DNA of 42,628 nucleotides, from positions 15,996 through 58,623 of the forward strand of contig RWJK01001761.1 in NCBI GenBank assembly GCA_004335835.1, in the 5' to 3' direction. The notes under the pieces were generated by a model, which was not told the DNA's origin, made no database searches, and was given only the letters and a program-made list of their open reading frames with translations. The stretch is from Scenedesmus sp. ARA3 (taxonomy: Eukaryota > Chlorophyta > Chlorophyceae > Sphaeropleales > Scenedesmaceae). The translations under genes were made by a program, and so were the position numbers. Within the stretch, counting starts at the first letter, position 1. The number at the start of each line of letters is the position of its first letter. Shown here in pieces: positions 10,830 to 21,663 of this stretch.

Positions 10830-11609
10830 ATGAGTGTGACACGTTTAAACAGTGGCGCTGGCTCTCGGATCAGTACAGGTAGGGTACAGAGCTGTCTCCT
10901 CGGCCAGTCCCTGTCAGCCAACTCCTGCTAGTGTAATCGCCACCGAGGCATGGCCATTGACCCTGATCCGTGTTGAGTGATTGTTCAAATAGTCTGTCCT
11001 AGGCTGAGATGCCCCCTGCTGCCCTGCTTCGCTGCAGATCGCACCCGCCAGACCGCGCGTCCTTTCTCTTCTAACAGCAGCTTAAGCCGGCTCCCGCAGC
11101 TTGCCATTCGCTCCACCAGCTCATCGAGCATGCATCTGCAGCAGACGGACCACCTGGCGCTGCTCAAGCAGCTGCTGGGGTCTGCTGTTGACCGCGTGCT
11201 GGGCAGCAGCAAGGCAGCCCCAGCTGCAGCAGACATCGGGAGGCCCTGCCCGGTGACATACACAGAGTCAAGCAGCAGCAGCTTCACACCGATGTCAAAA
11301 GCAGCCCGACTTGCCTTTGCTGCGCTGGAGCGTGACGATGAGCTGGAGCAACAGGCAGCACTGGGTGCTCTGTGCCTGGTAACATACAGTGACGATGAGG
11401 ACACCAGCAGCAGCATGGCGTTTCCTGCAAGCAACGGCAGCGCCACCAGCTCAGCAGCAGCAACAAGGGCAGTGCGCGCCTTTGCCGCGCTGAATGCCTT
11501 GCAGGATGGTGGCCGCTGTGATGCTGTCAGCAGTGAGGACGCTGACCTAGCCGGAGGTGTGATGGACACGCTGTGCATTGTCACATATGACGATGAGGAT
11601 GAGCAGTAA
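10830..11609 (+). CDS. Organelle-targeted protein with repeated C-x-VTY-acidic motif, unknown function
   Basis: Not recognised. Exon 1 is 10830-10878 and exon 2 is 11038-11609; phase 1 joins exactly and gives 206 aa. The ATG at 10830 was chosen because only this frame joins the open frame of exon 2 through a consensus donor (CAG/GTAGGG) and acceptor (GCTGCAG). The first 48 residues are rich in Ser, Arg and Thr without acidic residues beyond one Asp, a classic transit-peptide composition. The mature part carries three copies of a short motif: RPCPVTYTESSS, ALCLVTYSDDEDTS and TLCIVTYDDEDEQ, the last being the C-terminus. Two amphipathic helices (KAARLAFAALERDD and RAVRAFAALNALQD) sit between them, so the protein is about 2.3 units of a helix-plus-motif repeat. 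The conserved Cys and acidic tail suggest a redox or binding role, but this is a guess. Confidence 0.72.
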
Positions 11610-12756
11610 GGAGGAGGTGTATGCAACCACGATGCAGCACATAGAATGTGACCTGTACCAAGAGTACCAGCTTGTTTGAGAGAGAGTATGCAGCTGCTCA
11701 GCAAGAGGCTGCCTCGCGCCACATCACTTTGTTCAGCAGGGAGGGTATGCAGTACTGTGGCACCTTGATGTGCTGCACAACCGTGGGTGTGTGCATAGCC
11801 TTCTGGCCATGGCAGTTACATCTTGCGGTTGTGCAGCTGCGCCGAGGGCCGCATGCAAGTGACGGGAGGGAGCAGGTGTGCGGATACGTCCGCCTTTGCA
11901 TGCACTACACCATGCATTTTTGTCAGGCGGTCTTAGTTTCAAGCACACGATGTCAACAACAACACTCTTTAAAGCTGCTAACACCTTTGGCAGCTTTCTG
12001 CATGTATCTGGACGTGTACATCAGCTTGCCACTGTATGTCCACATCGGTTGTTCTGTCTGCTCAGCAGTTTGATGAAGTTGTTTAGCCTCAGCGGACGAG
12101 TTTTGAATTGACTAGGGTCTTATTGTTGTGGCTGTTTGCCTGCCTCCCGGAGTAGCCAGCTGTGCTTTGTGTACCATTTTTCAGCCTGCTGGTGGTGGCA
12201 AGCAAACATGTGCGAGTTGTGTGTGGAGTAGGTGTGTCAGGAATGTAGGCGCAATGCGGTATTCAGGGTGCTGTTTCGGGATGCGCTTGTGTCTGGTGCA
12301 GTTGCTGGTGGCATTGTCGTTTGACTCTACACCTCTACATGTTGGGACACCAGCTGCTAGGGTGGCAGCAACAACAGCATGCTGTCACTGCAAAGTGGCT
12401 GGTGCCTGGCATGTCTTGGGGTGGCCAATTTTCGCGCGCACCTAGTCTGGCTTTGTGTTGACGAGCGTTTACTTTGAGGATCCTGGCCTTCAGCCGGGTG
12501 TATGTGCAGTCCGTGCTGCACCTTGTGTATTGTGTGCGCATACGTTGAGAAAATTGCTGTGATATGGTGAGATGCGGAAGATGCTGAGACAGGCATCACC
12601 TTGCAAATGCATATGTCGATGACCCTCATACTTTTTGCCTGTTGAGTAGCAGGCACATGTGCAGCAGTCTTGTGTGCTCTACTCTGGAGTTGTGGTTGAC
12701 AGGTGATGCGATCTACCAAAGCATGTTTGTTGTGGGTGCTTACTTGCAGAGGAAGC

Positions 12757-12761
12757 TGTAA
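12757..12761 (+). terminator. Possible TGTAA poly(A) signal of gene 3
   Basis: TGTAA is the common poly(A) signal of chlorophycean green algae. This copy is the first clear one found downstream of the stop at 11609, about 1.15 kb away. Such long 3' regions occur in these algae but the assignment is weak. Confidence 0.3.
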
Positions 12762-12890
12762 ACATTGGAAGACTGCGGTCTGTTTGGGCACGATAGCGGT
12801 CAAGAAGCAGCTGAACACCTTGCAGGTTGAAAGCATTTGCGACCTTGGGACATCAGCAAGCTGTACACGGTGTGTGTGATCTGCAACTCT

Positions 12891-12896
12891 TATAAA
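12891..12896 (+). promoter_or_regulatory. Possible TATA box of the pantothenate synthetase gene
   Basis: TATAAACG lies about 335 bases before the ATG at 13228. It is a good TATA match in an otherwise mixed region and would give a leader of roughly 300 bases. Confidence 0.35.
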
Positions 12897-13227
12897 CGAA
12901 GCAGGGAGCTCCTGCCAGCCAAACACTGTCAGACGATGTCTGTCACAAGCAGGACGACGGTAGGGTTCTGCTCTGCTTATCGCCACGGCTTGATAATACC
13001 ATAATGAAGCACACACTAGTTTTTTTGTATCGCACGTATGCTGACGTGGCCATTCTAGTCCCAGCTGCAGCCGCAACCGAAGAACCCGCTGCGAGAGTGA
13101 TTTGTAAATTGCACCGTCACTGGATTGGCTTCAAGATCCGATCGTAAACTGTTCTGGTGCTGGAGTTCCACACCGATAACTGCAGCCAGACTCAGACACA
13201 GCAGCCGTGGCACAACCAGCAGCAACC

Positions 13228-16123
13228 ATGGCAGAGCAGCAGCAGGTCACCATACCAGTCATCACCAAGAAGGACGAAATGCGAGCTTTTTCAAGGAAAC
13301 AAAAAGTTGCTGGAAAGACAGTAGCATTCGTGCCAACAATGGTGCGACCAGCAGCCAGCTGTGTGCGGCAACAGGGGTATGGCTGCGCCACCTGCTCGAG
13401 CGTCTGCTCAACTGCTGCCTGCGCTGCTGCACCTGGCTCTGCAGGGCTACCTGCATGAGGGCCACCTGTCCCTCATTGAGGCAGCAAAGTAAGCAGCAGC
13501 AGCTCACGTTCACAAATCAGCAACATTTGAAAGTGTCTGTGTGCAGCAGGCGTTGGATTGAACTTTCACTGGCACAGCATAGCTGGCAGGAACGCGTTGA
13601 CTGAGCACGCACGTGTTGGTCAACTGTGCAGGTCGCATGCAGACGTGGTGGTAGCATCCATCTATGTCAACCCAACACAGTTCAGTGCCAATGAAGACTT
13701 TGACGTCTACCCTAGGAACCCGGTGAGCCAGCCAGCAGCGCTGCCAGCTGCTGCAGCCAGATGACCACATGAGGGTGAGGCAGGGAGACAGGAGTGTAGA
13801 CATCTGCTATCACTGTGGCCCTCAATTCATTAGTTCAACACCAATTGTTCCTATGTGGTGGCTTGCCGCACACCAACAGCAGGGGGCGGGACAACACTGG
13901 CACAGCTGCAACAACCGGAACCAGCAGCAGCACCAGCACTGCAGAGTGACAGACATGCCTGTCTCCATAAACTGTCCACAGTTGCAACACTTGCTTGCTA
14001 CTCATCTGAGCTGATGACAATGGCCCACTTGCCGCTGTGTGTGCCTGCAATATGCTGGATTGTGCTTGCAGGACAGCGACCGGCTGCAGCTACAAGCAGC
14101 AGGCTGTGCAGCAGTGTTTGAGCCGGAGGGCAGCCTCTACCACCAAGGTGGGCGAGCAGGCAGCAGCCACTGCTGCAGCTCACCAGGTGCTGCCATCTTA
14201 GCAGCCACTCACCACAGCACACATTTGCAACAAGTTGCAGCTCAACCGCACATTGTTGATGCGGTGCATGTGGCTGCCATACACAGCTGCAAATGGGAAT
14301 TGCTGCCGCCAGCATCCGGGCAGAATCACCCCAGCATGCCCATGCGATCACATGTTGTGAAGCTTTGGTGTGAACCCTTGCACTTGCACTGTGCCGCAGT
14401 GCCTGGTGCTGGTGACGGCTCCAATGTGGTGGGCAGGGAGAGCGGGCACCCTGAATCACATGAGACCTGGGTCACTGTGGAGCGGCTGCAGCAGGGGCTG
14501 TGCGGCGTGTCGCGGCCACACTTCTTCAGGGGCGTGGCCACGGTGAGCCGGCTGGCTGCTGCTGCTGCTGCTGCTGCTGTTGGTGGTGGTGGTGTTAGTG
14601 GTGGTGGTGGTGATACAGCTGCTGCTGCTGGCTGTGCTAGCTCGTACGTGATCAGCGTCTTTTTCTGCTTGCAGTTGGGGCGGTATATGCACGCAGTTTG
14701 CTGCATGTTGGTATGCGTAGGCATTGGTCACATGTGCCACGTGGGTCGTAGCACCATCTGGAGACGGCTTGAGCCACACCAGGTTTACCATACGGTCCAG
14801 GTTCAAACTGACCTCCGCAGCTGTTGGGCCTGCTGCTGTCAATGCTGGCTGCCGCCGCTCTCATCAACGCGTCAGGTAGAGACCAAGCTGTTCCACATTG
14901 TGGAGCCAATGCATCATGTCTTTCTGGTTGATCACAGGTTGGTTGTGGGACAAGGTCATGCTGCTTGGACTAGTGATTCTTGTGCTCCTGTCAACAGTGC
15001 CTGTTCACTGCGGCTGTCGCTGCTGCAGGTGGTGACCAAGCTGTTCCACATCGTGGAGCCTGATGTGGCTGTGTTTGGCCAGAAGGACTACCAGCAGTGG
15101 CGGCTGATCACCCGCATGGTGCGCGACCTGGACTTCCCCATCAGCATCATCGGCATGCCCATCTGCAGGGAGAACGACGGCCTCGCCATGAGCAGGTGAG
15201 AGCCCAGCGGCAGCAGCAGTGGCAGCAGCAGCGGCAGCAGCAGCAGCAATAACTGACACAGAAGCAGCAGCAACAGCAGAGACGTTTGTAGAGACCACTC
15301 TAGGAGGAAGGGGGAATGTGCAGCTTGACCACTGGCACAGGCCGGATGGTAGTGCGTGAATCACTCCCAGGTTTCACGCAAACCTTGCTTGCACTGCTGG
15401 TCCGTTGCCCTGGATGTGCCTGTTTCCATCCTCAGCGCACAACCAGGCTTGATCCCAACACATCAATGTCTCAACTGTTTGTAACGCTGCTGCTTCATGT
15501 GGGTGTTGCTGCCTGCAGCCGCAACGCGCGGCTGTCGCCGGAGTCGCGGGCCAACGCGCTCAGCATCAGCCAGGCGATGGCCTGGGCGCAGCAGGCGGTG
15601 GCGCAGCGGCAAGCCACCTCAGCAGCAGCCATTGCGGCGGAGGTGCGGCAGCGCATCACTGCGGCTGGCGGGGAGGTGGACTATGTGCAGGTGGGCTGTG
15701 GGCCGGGCGGTTATGCCTTTGGAGTGGTGGTTGAGTTGCTGTAGCTGCAGTGCATGTTGGAGCTGCATAAGATGATGCGCTGTGTGGTCTGTTTGGTTTT
15801 GCTTCATGCCGCTGTGCGTCCTCTGTCGCCGCTGTACTTATCATGCGTGCCTGCATATTGCCTGCAAGCCATTGTCCCAATTGAAGTGGCATCCTTTGGA
15901 GGGGTGATATGTATGCTAATACCAATCGTCCATGCTGCTGCTGCTGCTGCTGCTGCTGTCTGTGGCCGCGGCTGTGCAGCTGCGTGACGCAGACAACCTG
16001 CATGAGGTGGCTGATGCAGCAGCGCAGGCCACACTGCTGGCTGTGGCTGCGTGGTTCCCGGCGAAGGACCGAGGCACTGTGCGGCTGATCGACAACATGG
16101 TGCTGGGGCAGCTGCCCAGCTAG
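13228..16123 (+). CDS. PANC: Pantothenate synthetase (pantoate--beta-alanine ligase)
   Basis: Exons: 13228-13341, 13445-13488, 13632-13722, 14072-14147, 14400-14542, 15029-15195, 15519-15690, 15980-16123. They close exactly to 316 aa, close to plant enzymes. The enzyme joins pantoate and beta-alanine with ATP (EC 6.3.2.1), the last step of vitamin B5 synthesis. Visible family marks, in order: [19 protein letters not shown] with the HIGH-like LHEGH at 41-45, SIYVNPTQF (62-70), a plant-like insert before [36 protein letters not shown] (171-180), and the KMSKS-like loop [13 protein letters not shown] (S211, S212, R213, N214) created exactly by the exon 6/7 splice. The C-terminal domain ends with [11 protein letters not shown]. 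There is no transit peptide, so it is likely cytosolic, as in plants. A decoy copy of the exon 6 start lies in intron 5. Confidence 0.96.
14881..15060 (+). repeat. Duplicated exon edge in intron 5 of pantothenate synthetase
   Basis: Bases 14881-14907 repeat 15034-15060 with 26 of 27 identical (offset 153). Both copies follow an AG/GT acceptor-like sequence. The right copy is the true start of exon 6, since its translation continues into the family motif through FGQKDYQQW. The left copy diverges into non-family sequence after the shared stretch and is taken as a decoy. Confidence 0.9.
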
Positions 16124-17229
16124 GGCTGGGGGTGAATGAGATAGCCAGGCCCTGCTGCAGTCACCATCGGTTTAATTGTTTTGTGGGCAGGGGGTTTGCA
16201 CCAAGGCAGCCGAGGAGTGAGGCAGCAGGCCTGCTGTACTGACGTGTGCTCCTGCTGCAGCAATGCTGCGGCAGTCTGCCAACTGACACATGTGTGCGAA
16301 GCGTGCGGTGATCAGGCAGTCGCTCACTGCCAGCACTGCGTGCATGCGTCATTGCTGTTGGACATTTGATGCTGATGTGCATGCCGCTTGACGTCGGTTA
16401 CAACATGCCAGCTGGGACACGTGCTGCTGGCCTGGAAGGTGGCAGTCAACACCAAGGTGTACATTTAAACATGCATGGGGGCATTCTCCCAACGCAGGCA
16501 TGTGTGGTGCACTTGATGTGGGCACCGTGGCAGTGGCTGCTTGTGGCTGCCAGCTTGATAAGCACTCAGTGCAGGCTGTGTGTGCTGGTGTCTTACCCTG
16601 GATCGTCCAGGGCCCCACGGTGGTGACCATGGCTGCTGCCTGTGTGCATGCAGCCTGACAACAGCCTGAGCACAGCCGGGTAGCAGCTATGAACACAGGC
16701 CATCGGTATGGTTCTCGTGTAAAGCATATTTGGACAAGCAACCAGTTCATGACAACTTGTCCAGCTCGGATCAGGTGCAGCAGGCGGTTTCATGGTACAG
16801 CATGCGCCACGAACTGGCTCACTAAACTGAGCGCCTGATATGTACATTGCTGACAGCGATACAAGCGAAACTTATTCTGCAACCGGGTACCTCCAGCACC
16901 TCATCGCACGTTACGCAGTGGCCGGAAGTGCTGGGGTGACAGCCAGCAGGGAGCGTGATCGCGGCCTTGCTCCTCTCTCGTGTCCATTGTTGCCGCAAAG
17001 TAATTGAAAACCCTGTAAGGACGACCTGACATCGTGTTCCAGTGAGTGGCTTATGCTTTGGGTCGTCAAGCCATTCCCTTCTGCTTGCTGCTGCTGCTGC
17101 ACCCTTTTTCAACTCCCCATGCCAGCAGTATACTGCACATATAGCCATCCAAAACATTTCAGTGATTTGAGCCAATCTACTGCCTGATCAAGCAAAGCAC
17201 GTACACTCGCTTCAGCTGCAGCTGCCAGC
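16124..17229. other. Intergenic: 3' region of pantothenate synthetase and promoter of the MYND gene
   Basis: No supported exon. The left half should be 3' untranslated region, with a TGTAA at 16718-16722. The right half is the 5' flank of the gene starting at 17230. A short TATA-like string (CATATAG) near 17138 is too close to the ATG for confident assignment. Confidence 0.5.
16718..16722 (+). terminator. Probable TGTAA poly(A) signal of pantothenate synthetase
   Basis: TGTAA about 600 bases after the stop at 16123, in a plausible 3' position for a chlorophycean transcript, with no other clear copy found nearer on this strand. Confidence 0.45.
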
Positions 17230-18517
17230 ATGCCTGCTGCGTCACAGTGTACACCAAGCTCTGACGGTACACACCCTGCTGGTTGCACCCTGCACCTTGC
17301 AGCAGCTGTCAGCATGGCGCCACGCAAGTCAAGCAGCAGAAAATCAAGCAGCGGCCCCAGCCTGCCTGCCAGGGACGGCCAGCAGCCAGCAGCCAGCAGT
17401 GAAGCATCACAAGCTGCCGACAGCGACCCCGATACAGCTGCGTCAGCAGCAGGCAGCAAGCCTGCCTCCTCTCTCACAAAGCTTCTGAGGCGCCTCAGCA
17501 GCGCACCAGGCATCTCCAACTATGCAACGCTGGCAGCCGGATTCACCCCAGATGCACTCAACACACCAGACACCAGCACCGCCACCACCAGCAGCAGCAG
17601 CAGCGGTCCTGCTGCGTCACTATCTGACCTGGCGGCTGCCCTGGCGCGGGGCCTGCACCTGCTTGAGTCCTGGGAGGTGGGCCAGGGCCCTGCTGCGCTG
17701 CTGGCCATGGCAGCACTGGCTGATGGCCTGGTGGCGGCCTGGGGCAGGGCCAGCAGCGCCGACAATGCTGCCAAGCTGAAGCTGGTTCGCACACTGGTGG
17801 AGGCAGGTGAGGGGATGAGGTACTGGTTGTTAACATGGAGTTTTCAGAGTTTTTGTTGGCATGTGAAGCAGATGGAAGTGGTCAAATGAAGTGGGTGTCG
17901 AAGAGATATATCCCGCTTGTATGGAAGCGGTTGTATGGAAGCAGCTAGGTGGTTGTGTGTTGTGGCTTGCAGCTGGTGGTGGCAGCTGTGGGTACTTGCG
18001 GGTAAAGGCACTAGTGGGCGCAGGTGGGTTGCTAGGTGGGATGGTGCTTGTTTGCAGCTGGGGAAGCAGCAGCCCAGAGTATGCTGCTGCTGGCACAATG
18101 CTTTGTGTGCCTGCAATCCTACCGAAGTTTTACGGCTGGGCGAGGCTGCTTCACTGCTGCTGCTGCTGCTGCTGCAGGGCTGCTGTCTGGCCTGGCAGCT
18201 GCGGGCCAGGTGCTGCCCCTCACCATGCAGTACCTGCTGGTGGAGGAGCAGCAGCAGCTGCAGCAACAACAGTCACAGGCAGAAGAGCAGGATGCCAGCC
18301 AGGACAGCAAGCAGCAGCAGCAGCAGCAGCACCCACGGCCGATGCCTGCAGGCCTTGCTGAGCAGCTGCAGCTGGCTGGTGCGCTGCTGCGGCTGTTCAA
18401 CTCTGCCACGCTGTGGTGGCCAGGCAAGCTGCTGCTGGGCAACACCTTCAGCAGCGCCATGTCTCCAGCATGCGGCATAGCCGAGGCAGTGCTGGTGTGC
18501 AGCGAGCGGCGCCGAGC

Positions 18518-18557
<40 letters not shown>

Positions 18558-21251
18558 TGGAGTGAGGCTGAGCTGGCAGCGCTGACCACTGCTGAGGCGC
18601 TGTGCTCATCGCTGATGATGGAGGGCAGCCTGCCGCCACGCAATCAGGTCATGCACTCACTCGCGGCTGCTGGGCAGCTGCAGTACCTGCTGATGGTGCT
18701 GCTGGCGGCTGCTGTGACAGCGCTGCATGAGCAAGCTGCTCCATCAGCAGCAGCAGAAGTGCAGCAAGCAGATGCTGAATCTGCAGCTGCAGCGGCAGGC
18801 CAGCAGAGCAGCAGCCCGAATCAGCATGACCAACCGGAAAAACCCCTGCAGCAGCAGCAGCAGCAGCAGCCCGCTGTGCCCAAATATCATGAGGTGCTGT
18901 GGGGTGCACTGGACTTGCCGCAGCTGGCCCTCAGCCCTCAGCAGGCGGCTGCTTGCCGCAGCGCATTCGGCGGCTATGCAGCAGCCGAGATCGCAACTGA
19001 CGTGGCACAGGTGTTATATAACACAGTGCTGTACCGCTCCGAGGTCGCCACTCGCGGCAGCAGCATGCGTGCCAGCATGCAGGACGCAGCCGAGCAGCAG
19101 CAGCAGCAGCAGCAGCACGTCGAGGTGGTGCCAGCTGTGATGATGGTGCCGCTGCTGCTGACATGCATTGAGCTACAGCAGCTGTCTCCAGGGTTCAGCA
19201 ACGTGGAGACCTGCACGCGGCTGATGTGTGCGGTGCACCACATGTGCTGCCACAGCTATCCAGGAGCCAGCGAGCAGGAGATACAGGCAGCAGCGCTCAC
19301 AGCAGCAGTAACGGCAGACCTGCTGGTGAAGCCATTCCTGCTGGAGCTGGCCCCCACACTGCTGCAGGCGATGCAGGCTGCAAGGGACAGCGGCAGCAGC
19401 AGCAGCAGCAGCAGCAGCGGGGGTGGGGGTGGTGAGGGTGCAGCGCCTGGTGTTGGCAGTGTGGCCGGTATGGAGCTGCTGATGCCTCGCCAGGCGCAGC
19501 TGTTCATGTACTACCAGGCTCTGCTGTGCGAGGTGCTGATGGCAGGTGGGTGTTAGCGGCTTTTGTCTGGCTGTAGTCTGTTGCACTGGCTGTTTAAATT
19601 GCTGCTAGCATGATGCAGACGCGGGTGTAGTGAGTTGCAGGGAGCACACTATGCCAAAGCACAGTACCACGTGAAGCTCGCTCACATGTATATGGGTGTG
19701 AGTGGCTTTGTCTGGCTGTAGCTGTTGCGCTGGCTGCAGCTGTTGCGCTGGCTGCTAGCATAATGCGTATGCATTGGATGGCTGCTGGTACTGTTGCAGC
19801 CAGAAGACGGTCACTGCTTCATCACATTTGCACAACTCTCTTCAAGCAAGCAGTTGACGCTCTTCCTGCTGCTTCTTGCTGCGGTCTTCTTGCTGCATGC
19901 AGCTGACATGCAGGCGGTGCGTGCAGCTTTCAGCGAGCAGCCCTCCACCTGTGCTGCTGCAGTGGAGGCGGCCTTCAGAGCATACGCAGCCACAGCAACA
20001 ATGCAGCCAGATGACACAGCACACAAGTGCGACATCGCAGACACCATCGGCCACATGGCGCATGTGTGTGCAGCCGCATGCGCCAGCACAGCAGCAGCAG
20101 CAGCAGCAGCAGCAGATGCTCGGCAGCTGTACTCTCTGCTGGTCACCAGCCTCAAGGCAGCCGGCATCGCTGCCATCAACCCTGCCTGCCTCTGCCAGCA
20201 GTACCATGCAGCAATGTTTGCTGCCACGGCTGCTGAGTCAGCAATGGCGCTCGGGGACACACAGTGGCAGGCAGCCACCAGCTGCCCTGACAGCAGCAGC
20301 AGCAGCAGCAGTGTGGCGCCGCAGCCGCTGAGTGGTGCATCGGCTGCATCGGAAACTGTAGCGAGTGGTGCATCGGCTGCATCGGAAGCTGTAGCGACAG
20401 CCGTGGCGCTTGCAGCGCGCTGCCTGGTGCTGCTTGGGTCGCTGCTGCAGCATGCAACAGACTGGCCGGTGCCTGTCATGGATGAGGAGGATGAGGCTGT
20501 GGGTGTGGTACTTGAGATGGCCAGCAGGACGGAGCAGCTGCTGCGGCGTGCAGCAGTCACTGTCGGCTGGATCTCGCAGCATCTGCCTGCAGCACTGCCA
20601 GCAGCAGCGCTGGAAGCCCCTGTGGCCGCAAGCAGCGCTGCTGCAGTGCAGCTGCCGGTACCAGCCGCTGACAGCAGTGACACAGCAGCAGCCGACACAG
20701 CCGCAGCAGACACAGCAGCAGCTGAAGGTAGCTCGGTCAGCAGCAGCGGCGGCGGCAGAGCTCGCAGCAGCATCCTGCAGCAGCTGCAGCAGCAGGCTGG
20801 TGAGCTGCAGCTGGCCCTGGGCCAAGCCATCCAATGGGACAGGCCCCTGAGGGCGATCGATGGCACCAAGCCAGATGCAAACAGCAGCAGCATCAGCTGG
20901 GGCAGCAAGTTCGGCCAGGCAGTGCGCAGCCTGGGTGATCTGTTTGGTGAGGGGGCCGCTGAGGCTGCTCTGACGGAAGCCAGGCAGCGTGTGGCAGGGC
21001 CGGCAGCGCAGCAGCTGCTGGCGTTTGGGCTGGCGGTGTGTGGCAGCGTGCCTGCACGCAGCTGCTGCAACAACGCGCTGTGCGCTAATACGGCGCGGCT
21101 GTGCGAGGCGCACCTAGTGAGCGGCAAGTCCTGCAGGTGTGCGGGCTGCACGGCCGCATACTTCTGCTGCAGGGAGTGCCAGCTGGCGAGCTGGAAGCAC
21201 CACAAGGTGGTGTGCAAAGCCATGCAGCAGCAGCGGGGCGCAGCGCAGTAG
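17230..21251 (+). CDS. Large MYND-type zinc finger protein
   Basis: Exons: 17230-17806, 18058-19545, 19903-21251, giving 1137 aa with matching phases (both introns phase 1). For exon 3 the acceptor at 19903 was preferred because it follows a long pyrimidine-rich run ending TGCATGCAG. An acceptor at 19804 also keeps frame and would add 33 residues. The chain is mostly alpha-helical Ala/Leu/Gln-rich sequence with polyQ and polyS tracts and no other recognised domain. The C-terminus (about 1076-1126) is a MYND finger: Cys pairs in CCNNALC and KSCRCAGC, then FCCREC and WKHHKVVC with the closing His/Cys. MYND fingers bind zinc and usually mediate protein-protein contacts. Chlorophyte genomes carry many proteins with this large anonymous helical body and a C-terminal MYND finger. 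The specific role is unknown. Confidence 0.85.
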
Positions 21252-21421
21252 CTAGAGGAGTGTCATGCATGCGGCGGGCTGCGATTTGCGTCGCCTGGTT
21301 CCGCAGTGCACGCCTGATCTGCATGGCAATGTTGAGTCAGCATACGTTCAAGTTTAGGTGGTGGCCTTTTGGTGCAGGCTGTGCTGCGATCGTTGGCTGT
21401 GTGATACGTGTGGTGATGTCT

Positions 21422-21461
21422 CTTACACTTGGTGTGTTATGCTTACACTTGGTGTGTTATG
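21422..21461. repeat. 20-bp direct tandem duplication
   Basis: Two exact adjacent copies of a 20-base unit (CTTACACTTGG...) at 21422-21441 and 21442-21461 in the 3' flank of the MYND gene. Confidence 0.9.
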
Positions 21462-21643
21462 AACACAGCCTGTTTTCCGAGCCAATGACAGGCTCACTGG
21501 GCAACCACCCAGTCCAAACCTCACAAGGAGTTGACCACACATCACAGGCACCCCTGCAGCTGCTGAAGCTGCTGCTGTGCTGCAGATTGCAGCTGTCGGC
21601 CCTTCAAGTTGCCACGAGCTTGAGCAAACGTTAGAAGGCCTGA

Positions 21644-21648
21644 TGTAA
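21644..21648 (+). terminator. Probable TGTAA poly(A) signal of the MYND gene
   Basis: TGTAA 393 bases after the stop at 21251, the expected range for chlorophycean 3' regions. The nearest minus-strand TGTAA is only 10 bases further on. Confidence 0.5.
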
Positions 21649-21658
21649 CAGGATTGAT

Positions 21659-21663
21659 TTACA
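21659..21663 (-). terminator. Possible TGTAA signal for the convergent gene 6
   Basis: TTACA on the plus strand reads TGTAA on the minus strand, about 1.3 kb downstream of the stop at 22959. Its closeness to the signal of the opposing gene would make the two transcripts meet or slightly overlap. The distance from the stop makes it tentative. Confidence 0.25.

Larger units (their letters stand above)
11610..13227. other. Intergenic: long 3' flank of gene 3 and promoter/leader of pantothenate synthetase
   Basis: About 1.6 kb without a supported exon. A minus-strand open frame of 239 codons crosses it (12357-13076), but its composition is not protein-like and it has no domain. A TGTAA at 12757-12761 could end the transcript of gene 3, and TATAAA at 12891 could start that of the next gene; the two would then abut within about 130 bases. 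Confidence 0.5.

Noticed and set aside
12357..13076. 239-codon minus-strand open frame between genes 3 and 4
   Set aside because: High His/Thr/Gln/Cys, no domain, no repeated pattern, and it lies where flanking genes need a 3' region and a promoter. A cDNA on the minus strand would change this.
14872..14940. Extra exon of pantothenate synthetase starting at the upstream GTAGAGACC copy
   Set aside because: After the shared 27 bases the translation leaves the family pattern, while the copy at 15029 continues correctly into FGQKDYQQW. Kept only as a possible decoy or cassette.
19811..21223. 470-codon minus-strand open frame opposite the MYND gene
   Set aside because: It is the antisense of CAG/GCA-rich coding sequence, which rarely makes stops on the other strand. 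It is Ala/Ser/Cys-rich with no domain, while the plus strand encodes a clear MYND finger.
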